A stretch of DNA of 11,263 nucleotides from JBGTKH01 sp041744735 (lineage in GTDB: Bacteria; Planctomycetota; Planctomycetia; Pirellulales; Pirellulaceae): assembly GCA_041744735.1 (NCBI GenBank), contig JBGTKH010000362.1, positions 1 through 11,263 on the forward strand, given 5' to 3'. Positions 1-7,800 of the stretch are shown piece by piece; the first letter of the stretch is position 1; each line of letters starts with the position of its first letter. Both the position numbers and the translations under genes were made by a program. Under the pieces are notes generated by a model. That model ran no database searches, was not told where the DNA came from, and saw only the letters and a program-made list of their open reading frames with translations.

Positions 1-429
1 ACCGTATTGTTTCAAATAGATGCGCTTCTTGGCTGTCGCGTCTATGGGACCTTCGCGCGGATCGAAGCTGACGACGACGACATTAAAGTCGCGGCCCGCG
101 TCGAGCGACAGCGACCGCAGGCTGCTCACCAGTCCGTCCTGCGACAAGTTGCAGAGCATCGGACACTGGTGATAGACGAGTGCTAGGATGACCGGCTTGT
201 TGCCGAAATAGTCGCCAAGCTTAGCGTCCTTGCCGTCCTCGTCGCGAAAATCCACGTCGAGCGGTACCTGTTCGTTCAATCGCTGTTCGATTCCCACGTC
301 GCGCGTCAGATTCATCGCCGAAGCTTGAGCCCAGACCGAATCGGCCGTCGTCGTTATGCAGCAAAATAACAGCGCGGCAGCAATCGTTGCGTAGCCGAAG
401 TCGTGAGACTTCGGAGCCCGAACTCTCAC
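1..429 (-). CDS. SCO1/SenC family protein (5' part, runs off the left edge)
   Basis: Thioredoxin-fold periplasmic protein of the SCO family, which delivers copper to the CuA centre of haem-copper oxidases. The visible 143 residues contain the copper-binding CxxxC motif (CPMLC, residues 89-93, in VYHQCPMLCNL) and the following family-typical VVSFDPRE segment (about 120-126). The distal His ligand would lie beyond the window edge. The N-terminus is a Sec-type signal peptide: Arg/Lys-containing n-region, hydrophobic ATIAAALLFCC, and likely cleavage after VWAQA. The start is uncertain. GTG at 429 has no Shine-Dalgarno and is itself the loop of a REP-like hairpin (391-441). A TTG at 486 in the same open frame has GGAGGA 8 nt upstream and would add 19 residues, overlapping the preceding gene by 38 nt. 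It is last in the visible ACIII operon, which fits a role in oxidase assembly. Family assignment is strong; the start is not. Confidence 0.85.
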   Translation of the reverse strand, partial: MRVRAPKSHDFGYATIAAALLFCCITTTADSVWAQASAMNLTRDVGIEQRLNEQVPLDVDFRDEDGKDAKLGDYFGNKPVILALVYHQCPMLCNLSQDGLVSSLRSLSLDAGRDFNVVVVSFDPREGPIDATAKKRIYLKQYG

Positions 430-441
430 GAGTTCGGCTAC
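391..441. repeat. Pair of inverted GTAG-headed REP-like hairpins (BIME-like)
   Basis: Two 24-nt units lie head-out around a 3-nt spacer. The plus-strand unit (391-414) is GTAG, then CCGAAGTC, a GTGA loop, then GACTTCGG. The minus-strand unit (441-418) is GTAG, then CCGAACTC, GTGA, then GAGTTCGG. Each has a perfect 8-bp stem, and the two stems differ by a compensated base pair. A GTAG foot beside a hairpin, with paired inverted copies, is the hallmark of REP sequences mobilised by RAYT (Y1 transposase-related) proteins. No RAYT gene is visible here. The pair sits at the 5' end of the sco-like gene and is translated in it. Confidence 0.8.
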
Positions 442-448
442 GGACCGC

Positions 449-967
449 TTAGCTGCGGCTGGAGTCTTCGGGTGTCGGCGTCTCAAGGTCTTTCTCCTCC
501 GGATGATCGGCGTTTGGCTCGGACGGCTGCGAAGTTGGCGCTGCTTCATCTGCTTTGTTGGGCTCCGCGACGGCTGGTTCCGCCGACAAGAGTCCCTTCT
601 CCGCCAATAGTTCAATGGCCCGGTCGATCGGAATGCGGGCGACCTGCTTCTCGCGGTCGAGCCACTCGTAGCTGCTGAGCGTTTCTTCATTCTCTGCGCG
701 GAGTTCTTTCAACTGCCGAGGCAAGTCGGCGGCAATCTGCGGTTCGGGAGGCCGGATATCGGTTTGTGCAAAGCGTGGTTCCGGTGCGAGCACCGGTGTG
801 GATTCCGCCTCGAACAGCACCAGCAGCCAGTGCATCAAAAGCATTACCAGCAGCAGCGCCAACAACAACACCAACAGCGAAACCACAATGAAGCGCATGT
901 TGACGACGTTCGCTTCGTGGCCGCCGTTGTGATGAGCGGCGTCGGATGTCAGGCGTGATTCATCCAT
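449..967 (-). CDS. Small single-pass membrane protein of the ACIII/oxidase operon, function unknown
   Basis: 172 residues. A short polar N-terminus is followed by one long Leu/Val-rich membrane segment (about 25-52). The rest is a soluble tail, predicted outside the membrane, ending in an acidic Pro/Glu/Ala-rich stretch (about 130-172). The central motif YEWLDREKQVARIPIDRAIELL (100-121) is the only part that looks conserved. From memory, similar Y-x-W-x-D...RIPIDRA motifs occur in small proteins encoded next to SCO and cytochrome oxidase genes. The start at 967 is chosen because GAGGAG (980-975) lies 7 nt upstream; ATG at 973 would leave only 1 nt. The gene overlaps the actF stop by 8 nt, so coupling is likely. 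A role in assembling ACIII or the oxidase, or as an accessory subunit, is inference from position. Confidence 0.75.
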   Translation of the reverse strand: MDESRLTSDAAHHNGGHEANVVNMRFIVVSLLVLLLALLLVMLLMHWLLVLFEAESTPVLAPEPRFAQTDIRPPEPQIAADLPRQLKELRAENEETLSSYEWLDREKQVARIPIDRAIELLAEKGLLSAEPAVAEPNKADEAAPTSQPSEPNADHPEEKDLETPTPEDSSRS

Positions 968-2225
968 GGGCATTCTCCTCGGCCGCCTTGTGCGAGTTAG
1001 CCTTGCCCGCCGATTCGATCTCCAGCACAAAGGGCTTGGTTTTCAACCGGCTGGCATAAACGGTCAACCACAATCCGCCCACGCCGAACAGTGCCGCCAC
1101 GTCCATCCAATGAACGCGCAACTGGCTATAGCCGAATGCCGGGTTGACGATGATGAACGTGTCCAACGCGTGCATGGCGATCAACCAGCCAGCCACGGCC
1201 GCCAGCCGATGTGGTTGGCTCTTGATGTCTGGCGATAGCAGCAGCAGGAACGGGAGCGCGAAATGCAGCACGACGAGCGCCAGCGCCAGCCACTGCCACC
1301 CGCCGTTGAGCCGCCGCAAATACCAGGACGTCTCTTCCGGCAAGTTGCCAGACCAAATGATCAAGAACTGCGAAAACGACATGTAGGCCCAGAGCATGAC
1401 GAAGGCCAACAGCAGTCCGCCCAGATCGTTGAAGACGCCGGCCGGGACCACGTCGATGAGACCCGTTCGCCGCGTCAGTTGAGCGAGCACGACAATCGTC
1501 AGCGACATCGCGGCCACGGCGGCTCCCGCGGCGATGAGCATACCGTAGATGCTGGAAAACCAGTGTGGCTCGAGCGACATCATCCAATCGATCGACGCAA
1601 AGGTGAACGTCACGCCGAGCAAAATCAGACCACCGCTGCCGAGGGCTCGCAGCCGCCAAGGAGCACGCTCGCCGAAGTCGGCGCCGCGCTGCAGCGACCA
1701 GCGATTGACCAGCAACGCCAACACAATCCAAATCGCAAAGTACGTCGCGGCTCGCAGCAGTGCGAACGGAATGTTGAGGTAGATGCTCTTCTTCTGCAGC
1801 AATTCGTCTCCGGCGACTGCTTCGGGATAAAGACGCTCGTACGCTTCCGCGAGTCCAACTTGCTGAACCCGGTCGGCCCAGAAGCCGGACAGCGGCATTC
1901 GCGCCCATTCATACAGATCCTGCATCCCGAGTATCAGCGGCACGAACAGCACGGCCATCAGCAGCACGGTTCCGCTGCCCGACTCGAACAACCGCCGCGT
2001 CACGTAGCCCCAGTATCCGCCGACCACCGCGCTCAACATGGACAGCGCCAGACAGGCTAGGGCGATTCCCAGCCAGAACATGAAGGCCATCAGATACGAC
2101 TGAAAGAACTGTTGTCGGTCGTACACGGCTGTCAAGCCGCACGCGGCCAGCCCAACGACGCCGGCCGCCAGCGACAGCAATTGCCAGCGATTCAAGATGG
2201 CCCGCAAAGATTCGTCGCGGTTCAC
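960..2225 (-). CDS. actF: ACIII subunit ActF, quinone-type integral membrane subunit
   Basis: 421-residue polytopic membrane protein with about ten hydrophobic helices, matching the usual size of ActF. ActF is the second NrfD-like membrane subunit of Alternative Complex III, which oxidises quinol. Family-typical segments seen here are YDRQQFFQSYLMAFMFWLG (35-53), SIDWMMSLEPHWFSSIYGML (211-230) and FSQFLIIWSGNLPEETSWYL (284-303). The last is characteristic of ActF rather than ActC. The C-terminal 30 residues are polar and probably cytoplasmic or interfacial. The start is GTG at 2225, overlapping the actE stop in a GTGA junction, so translational coupling is expected. The gene ends 8 nt inside the next small membrane-protein gene. 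Confidence 0.95.
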   Translation of the reverse strand: MNRDESLRAILNRWQLLSLAAGVVGLAACGLTAVYDRQQFFQSYLMAFMFWLGIALACLALSMLSAVVGGYWGYVTRRLFESGSGTVLLMAVLFVPLILGMQDLYEWARMPLSGFWADRVQQVGLAEAYERLYPEAVAGDELLQKKSIYLNIPFALLRAATYFAIWIVLALLVNRWSLQRGADFGERAPWRLRALGSGGLILLGVTFTFASIDWMMSLEPHWFSSIYGMLIAAGAAVAAMSLTIVVLAQLTRRTGLIDVVPAGVFNDLGGLLLAFVMLWAYMSFSQFLIIWSGNLPEETSWYLRRLNGGWQWLALALVVLHFALPFLLLLSPDIKSQPHRLAAVAGWLIAMHALDTFIIVNPAFGYSQLRVHWMDVAALFGVGGLWLTVYASRLKTKPFVLEIESAGKANSHKAAEENAHG

Positions 2226-2905
2226 GGCGGGCCTCCTTTGAGCGGCTGCAATACGCGGCGGTCTTCGTCAGCCAGTTCGGCATAGTCGGCATGCTGGCTC
2301 AACTGCAACGCCCGCACGTACGCCACAATCGCCCAGCGGTCGGCGGGCGGAATCTGTTCGGCGTGATCCGGCATGCGGCCGAAGCCGTTGGTGATGACGT
2401 CGTACATATGTCCGGCCGGCACCTCGCGCAACCGCTCGATGTGATACGACGGCGGCTGCGGAAAGCCGCGCTGCACGACCATCCCACGTCCGGTACCAAC
2501 TTCGTCGTGGCAGACCGCGCAGAAGATATTGAATCGCTCTTTGCCACGGAGCAGCACTAGGCGTGTGATTTCCGGCCGATCGCCGGTGAGCTTCAACTTC
2601 TCGGCGACGGAGTCCAGCGGAAATTCGCTCACGTGCTGGCCGGCGACTTTGCCGGTGTAGAACGCTTCGTCAATCTGCAAGTGACCACGGGCAACCGTGC
2701 CGGCGACCAACGGGCGGGAGGCCATGCCGTCGGCGAAGAATGTGCTGGCTTCCAGCGGCTCGTGGCGCGGTTGGTTGTCCATGCGCTGGCTGCAGCCGAC
2801 GAAGAAGAGTAGCAAAATCATGGGGGGCAAAATCATGGGAAGACGACTATGATTTTGCCCTCCATGATTTTGCATTCCTCTTTTCTTGCGCTTAAGTCGG
2901 TACAT
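2222..2905 (-). CDS. actE: ACIII subunit ActE, monoheme cytochrome c lipoprotein
   Basis: 227 residues with the chosen start. One c-type haem site, CAVCH (129-133), and a distal Met in GRMPDH (178) mark a class I mono-haem cytochrome c, the electron-exit subunit of ACIII. A lipoprotein signal ends in LFFVGC with Cys38 as the lipidated residue, so the protein is probably anchored on the outer face of the inner membrane. The ATG at 2905 has GAGG 6 nt upstream and overlaps actD by 14 nt. It gives a basic n-region (RLKRKKR) before the hydrophobic core. ATGs at 2875 (Shine-Dalgarno touching the ATG), 2836 and 2821 are alternatives. Residues about 11-32, between the basic and hydrophobic parts of the signal, are encoded by a palindromic repeat (2812-2873). 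Identity is firm; the start is a judgement. Confidence 0.93.
   Translation of the reverse strand: MYRLKRKKRGMQNHGGQNHSRLPMILPPMILLLFFVGCSQRMDNQPRHEPLEASTFFADGMASRPLVAGTVARGHLQIDEAFYTGKVAGQHVSEFPLDSVAEKLKLTGDRPEITRLVLLRGKERFNIFCAVCHDEVGTGRGMVVQRGFPQPPSYHIERLREVPAGHMYDVITNGFGRMPDHAEQIPPADRWAIVAYVRALQLSQHADYAELADEDRRVLQPLKGGPP
2812..2873. repeat. Palindromic repeat made of CAAAATCATGG units inside the actE signal peptide
   Basis: Two 25-nt arms (2812-2836 and 2849-2873) are reverse complements with a single mismatch, separated by a 12-nt spacer. Each arm is itself two copies of a CAAAATCAT unit joined by a short G-rich link, so there are four unit copies in all. The RNA could form a long hairpin covering the region of the possible actE start codons. 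The element is read through in frame as QNHGGQNH on one arm and MILPPMIL on the other. This looks like a dispersed intergenic-type repeat rather than ordinary coding sequence. Confidence 0.8.
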
Positions 2906-3431
2906 CGAGCACCTCACGCGGATTCAAGCTTTCGAGAAATTGTCGTGTCGCGGCGCGATCGAACTTTGGATCGCGGGCTTCGATGCACAGGAAGAAACCG
3001 TCTCGCGATGCGCGAGTGAACTGCGGCACGGCGAACAGCGGATGGTGGGGCCGCGGCAACCCGTTCAATCCCAACATGCCCAGCACGACCGTCAGCGCCG
3101 CGATCAGGATCGTCATTTCAAACGTCACCGGAATGAAAGCCGGCCAACTGTTCAGCGGCCGGCCGCCGATGTTCATGGGATAAGCGATGGCCGCACAGTA
3201 ATATGACAACGAAAACCCCGCCAGGCCACCTAATATACCGCCGCACAACACCAACAGCGGCAGGCGCGTGCGGCGGAAGCCCAGCGCGTCGGCCAAGCCT
3301 TCCACGGGAAACGGCGTGTATGCATCCATGGACTTATAGCCTGCGTCTCGAACGTGGCGAGCGGCTTCGACCAACGACTCGGCGTCGTCGAATTCGGCCA
3401 GCAGTCCATAGGTTTTCGCGCCGGTGTTCAT
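2892..3431 (-). CDS. actD: ACIII subunit ActD (DUF3341), two-helix membrane subunit
   Basis: 179 residues, normal for ActD. It has a soluble N-terminal domain (YGLLAEFDDAESLVEAARHV at 8-27), two membrane helices (about 57-80 and 98-122), and a cytoplasmic C-terminal domain. The family signature between the helices is YPMNIGGRPLNSWPAFIPVT (84-103). ActD binds no cofactor in characterised ACIII and is thought to be structural, packing against ActC and ActF. The ATG at 3431 overlaps the actC stop in an ATGA junction. Confidence 0.95.
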   Translation of the reverse strand: MNTGAKTYGLLAEFDDAESLVEAARHVRDAGYKSMDAYTPFPVEGLADALGFRRTRLPLLVLCGGILGGLAGFSLSYYCAAIAYPMNIGGRPLNSWPAFIPVTFEMTILIAALTVVLGMLGLNGLPRPHHPLFAVPQFTRASRDGFFLCIEARDPKFDRAATRQFLESLNPREVLDVPT

Positions 3432-4807
3432 GCGTGACCTTCCTGTTCTTCCAGCAGCTCGCGCATCTCAAAAATCGAAATCATCGGCAGCAAACGAACG
3501 AACAGAAACAGCAACGCCGCAAACAGTCCCATGCTGCCGATGTACGTCGCCCAATCCCAAAACGTCGGCTGGTAGTAGTCCCACGACGACGGCAAATAAT
3601 CGCGGCTCAGGCTGACGATGACGATGACAAACCGCTCCAGCCACATGCCCACGTTAATAATGATCGAGACGACGAACAGCAACGCCATGTTGCGGCGGAC
3701 TCCGCGAAACCACAGCAATTGCGGAATCGCGATGTTGCAGGCGATCAGCATCCAATACGAATAGCCATACGGCCCGAACATGCGGTTCAACATCGCGTAC
3801 TGTTCAAAAATGTTGCCGCTGTACCAGGCGATGAACGTCTCCATCAAGTAGCCGTAGGCCACGATGAGCCCGCTGGCCAGCATGACTTTGGCCATGTTGT
3901 CCAGGTGCCGGTCGGTAACGAAATCCTGCAATCCGTACGCCATGCGAAGAGGAATTGCGAGAGTCAGCACCATGGCGAAACCTGAGTAGATCGCTCCGGC
4001 GACAAAGTACGGCGGGAAGATCGTCGAATGCCAGCCGGGAACAATGGCCACGGCAAAGTCGAAGCTGACCACGGTGTGAACCGAGACGACCAGCGGCGTC
4101 GCCAGCCCGGCCAGCAGCAAGTACGCTCGCTGGTAACGCAGCCAATGCTTGGCCGAACCGCGCCAGCCCATCGCCAAAAAGCCGTAGACGATCTGCGCGA
4201 ATTTTCCCTTCGCCCGGTCGCGGAGCGTGGCCAAGTCTGGAATCAATCCGACGTACCAGAACAGCAACGAGACCGTGGCGTAGGTGCTGACGGCAAAAAA
4301 GTCCCAAATCAACGGGCTGCGAAACTGCGGCCACACGCCGGTTGTCGCCGGGTACGGTGCGAGCCAGTAGAAGAGCCACGGGCGGCCCAAGTGCAGAATC
4401 GGAAACAGACCGGCGCAGGCCACGGCGAACAACGTCATCGCCTCGGCGAAGCGGTTGATCGATGTGCGCCACTCCTGCCGCAGCAACAACAAAATCGCCG
4501 AGATCAACGTGCCAGCGTGGCCGATGCCGATCCACCACACAAAGTTCACGATGGCGAAACCCCAGGCCACCGGCACCTCGATGCCCCACACGCCGACGCC
4601 CAGCGCGAACAGTTTAGCGACCGCCAGAAACAACAACATCATTAGCGCGAATGACACGGCAAAGCCGATGTACCAGCCGCGTGGCGTGCGGCTGGTCATC
4701 ACGATCGCGCTGATCTTGTCGGTGACCGTACCGAACGTATGCCCCGGTCCGATAATGGCCGGCCGGCTCTGGCGATCCTGCTGCGGGTTCTCAGATTGTG
4801 CGGTCAT
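3428..4807 (-). CDS. actC: ACIII subunit ActC, NrfD-type quinol-binding membrane subunit
   Basis: 459 residues with about ten transmembrane helices and polar ends, the usual NrfD/PsrC-like build. Family segments visible are WWIGIGHAGTLISAILLL (91-108), HTVVSFDFA (244-252), WHSTIFPPYFVAGAI (259-273), LMETFIAWYSGN (321-332) and the terminal MWLERFVIVI (388-397). His97 and Asp249 lie in the conserved helices that carry the quinol site and proton-channel residues in ACIII structures; the exact roles here are by analogy. ActC sits beneath ActB and passes electrons from quinol to its iron-sulfur clusters. ATGA overlap with the actB stop at 4804-4807, and ATGA overlap with actD downstream. Confidence 0.96.
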   Translation of the reverse strand: MTAQSENPQQDRQSRPAIIGPGHTFGTVTDKISAIVMTSRTPRGWYIGFAVSFALMMLLFLAVAKLFALGVGVWGIEVPVAWGFAIVNFVWWIGIGHAGTLISAILLLLRQEWRTSINRFAEAMTLFAVACAGLFPILHLGRPWLFYWLAPYPATTGVWPQFRSPLIWDFFAVSTYATVSLLFWYVGLIPDLATLRDRAKGKFAQIVYGFLAMGWRGSAKHWLRYQRAYLLLAGLATPLVVSVHTVVSFDFAVAIVPGWHSTIFPPYFVAGAIYSGFAMVLTLAIPLRMAYGLQDFVTDRHLDNMAKVMLASGLIVAYGYLMETFIAWYSGNIFEQYAMLNRMFGPYGYSYWMLIACNIAIPQLLWFRGVRRNMALLFVVSIIINVGMWLERFVIVIVSLSRDYLPSSWDYYQPTFWDWATYIGSMGLFAALLFLFVRLLPMISIFEMRELLEEQEGHA

Positions 4808-7800
4808 AGGTTGGGTTTTGGATTTCGCAAGGCCGCCAAGTACGACGTCCGCGGACGCGTGTTAAGCTCCGCAAGCAAATCGTAATTGAGCGGCTGGTGT
4901 TTTATCGCTGTCACTTGGCTGTGTGCGTCATTCAGGTCGCCGAACACGATGGCCTGAGTGGGGCACACGGCTTGGCATGCGGTGACGACTTCACCGTCGC
5001 GGATTTGACGGTCTTCTTTCTCGGCCTGAATCCGCCCGGCGCTGATGCGCTGTACACAATACGAGCATTTCTCCATCACGCCGCGGCTGCGCACGGTGAC
5101 GTCGGGATTGTTCAGCAGTTTTAAGACCGGCGTGTTGTAATCGGCATAATCGAGGAAATTGAATCGCCGCACTTTGTACGGACAGTTGTTCGAGCAGTAG
5201 CGCGTGCCAACACAGCGGTTGTAAACCATGTCGTTCAGCCCTTCGTCACTGTGCACCGTCGCGGCCACGGGACAGACCAACTCGCACGGCGCGTTTTCGC
5301 AGTGCATGCAAGGGACCGGCTGATGGTATGTTTCCGGTTCAATGAGCTTTGGATCGCCGGCATAGTACCGGTCGATACGCAGCCAATGCATCTCACGGCC
5401 GACCAACACCTGCGACTTGCCGACCACCGGAATGTTGTTCTCGGCCTGGCACGCGATCACACACGCATTGCAGCCGATGCAGGCGTTCAGGTCGATCGAC
5501 ATGCCCCACTTGTATCCTTTGTACTCCCAGGCCGGAAACATCGATGGGTGCTCGGCACCTTTGTGTTCGGAATCGTTATGCCCAGAGTCCTGGTGCGCGG
5601 ACTCTGCATGCCCGCCCTTCATCAGCGGCGGATGATCGGGGTGATGACGAATTTCGTCCAGCGTCCCCGAACGAACCAAATCGCGGCCGTCCATCAGTGC
5701 GTGATGCTGAGTGCTGGCTAACCGGTAGAGATTGCCCGTCCGGCGCAGCTTGGCACCAGTCGCAAACCACGGCGAACGGCTGGTGCGAATTCGATAAGCG
5801 TTGAAGCCCGCGCCGTTGCCGACGCGCCCCGCGTGAGTTCGGCCATAGCCGAGATGCACGGTAACGCATCGGTCCGGATGCCCGACCAATCGCCAGACCG
5901 GGATGTGCATCTTTCGTTCGGCCAATTCAATTTCGACGATGTCTCCGTCAGACAAACCGAACTGTGCCGCCGTCTGATGACTCAGCAGCGCCGCGTTGTC
6001 CCACGTCAGCTTGGTGAGCGGCTTGGGCAACTCCTGCAACCAGCCGTTGTTTGCGTAACGCCCATCGAACACCGTCGGATCCGGTTGAAAGACAACTTCC
6101 ACTCCACCACTTTCGCCTCCATTCTCATTCCCAAGCTCCGCTTGGGAACGCCCGTCTCCGACGCTCTGCGTCTCTTCGGCAACGCGATCCAGCAGCCCGT
6201 CCGTCGAAACCTGCTTCGTTGGAAACGCCGTGCCGGCCATCACGCCGTCGTGTAGCGACTGTTGCCAGAAATCGTCGAAGTCGCCGCCGGTTTGTTGCTG
6301 TTGCCAGTACTCGCGCACGATCTCATACGCTGTTCGTCCCGGCTGGCCGAGCATTGCTGCGAGTACTTGATGCGGCGAGATCCCGCTGTACAGCGGTGCG
6401 ATCATCGGCTGAACGATCGAAACCGTGCCGTCGAACGCTCGCAGGTCGCTCCAAGATTCCAGCGGATGCGATTCGGGAACATGCCAGTCGCACACGACCG
6501 CCGTTTCATCTTGATAGAGGCCGCTGTGCAAACAGAAGGGAACCTTGCTCAGCGCGTCAGCGAATTCAAAGTCGGCCGGTGTCCAGTACACGGGATTGCA
6601 GCCCAGTATCACAAGCATTTCGACGACACCGGCCCGCATGTCTGACAACAGATCCGCAAGCGACTCAGACTGGCTAACTCGCTGAATCTCCGGCGGCTCG
6701 GTGAACGTGATCGTGGTTCCAACGGCGCCAAGCCTTTCATTGATCGCGTGCGCCAGCGCGTGGACGATCGGCGGTTGCGACGGGCCGGCCAAGACAAGGC
6801 AAGAGCCGGGGTCACGCTCGAGGCGATAGTTTTGCAGGTCGTCGCTCAGCGCATCGAGCCACTTCGCGGAGACGCCGTCTAAACGGTCTGCCGGGGGCGC
6901 CGCAACCTCGATTCCGAGCCGGCGCGCCACCGCGCGTGCAACGGCCTCAATCTGACTGGCTCGCAGCGGCAGCCGGTGATCGGCGATTGCGCCGGTGATC
7001 GTGGGCGTGCTTTCAACCACGTACAGCCGATTCATTTCGGCTTCATGACCGTCCGCATGACGAACTTGGCGGCGGCGGATGAACTGCCGAGCATGTTGCA
7101 GATGGCCAGGCCCGTGCGATAAGAAGTCACAATCGAGCGACAAAATCACGTCGGCCCTGTCGAAATGAGGCAGGCAGTTCGCATCTTCGCCAAACGCCAA
7201 CCGCGCTCCTGCATGTGCATTGTCTCGATTGACCGGCTCGTACTGATGCCACTTGGCTTGTGGGTAAGATTCGAGCAGCGCGTTGAGTTGATTGCCTAGC
7301 GTGGGCGACAAGACGGATTCAGTCAGAATCCGTAGCCCCGCGCCTTGCTTGGCTTGTGGCAATTGCAACCGCGCGTTGAGTTCGCCGAGCAGCGCGTCCC
7401 AACTGCTAATTTGACCGCGGCGCATGACGGTTTGTGAACGATCGGGATCATACAACGACAACACGGCGGCCTGTGCGAATACGTCGGTTGCCCCGGGCCG
7501 CAGCAATTCATCGCCGCCCCAAAACGATTCCGGGACCGCCGGATGCTTGGAGTTGCCTTCGATTTTCGTCGGCCGGCCCATGTGGCTTTCGACGAGCACA
7601 CCCAACACGTCGCCCGCCAGCGCCAGCGCCGTGGCGAAGTACAGCGGCTTGCCGGGCACGATCTGTTCCGGTTGCCGCACATAGGGCACGATCTTCTCTT
7701 CGGGCTGGCCGCTGCAGCCATTCAATCCGGCCAGCGCCAGCGACGCGGCCATCAGCGTCAGGAACTGCCGCCGCGTGGGCTCGTCCGACCACTCCGACGC

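Noticed and set aside
391..441. REP pair as an intergenic terminator before the sco-like gene
   Set aside because: No T-tract, and the sco reading frame stays open through it; attenuation cannot be excluded but is not supported.
1263..2060. Plus-strand 265-codon ORF and minus-strand ORF 1126-1908
   Set aside because: Alternative frames of actF, which has clear family motifs in its own frame.
3203..3985. Plus-strand 260-codon ORF
   Set aside because: Antisense shadow of actC and actD; Arg/Gln/His-rich composition and no recognisable motif.
5583..5607. 8-bp inverted repeat (CAGAGTCC and GGACTCTG) in actB
   Set aside because: Short arms with a 9-nt gap inside a low-complexity His-array coding stretch; likely chance or a by-product of codon repetition.
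5251..5721. Plus-strand ORFs opposite actB
   Set aside because: Antisense to the actB iron-sulfur domain and His-rich linker, whose Cys motifs are unmistakable.
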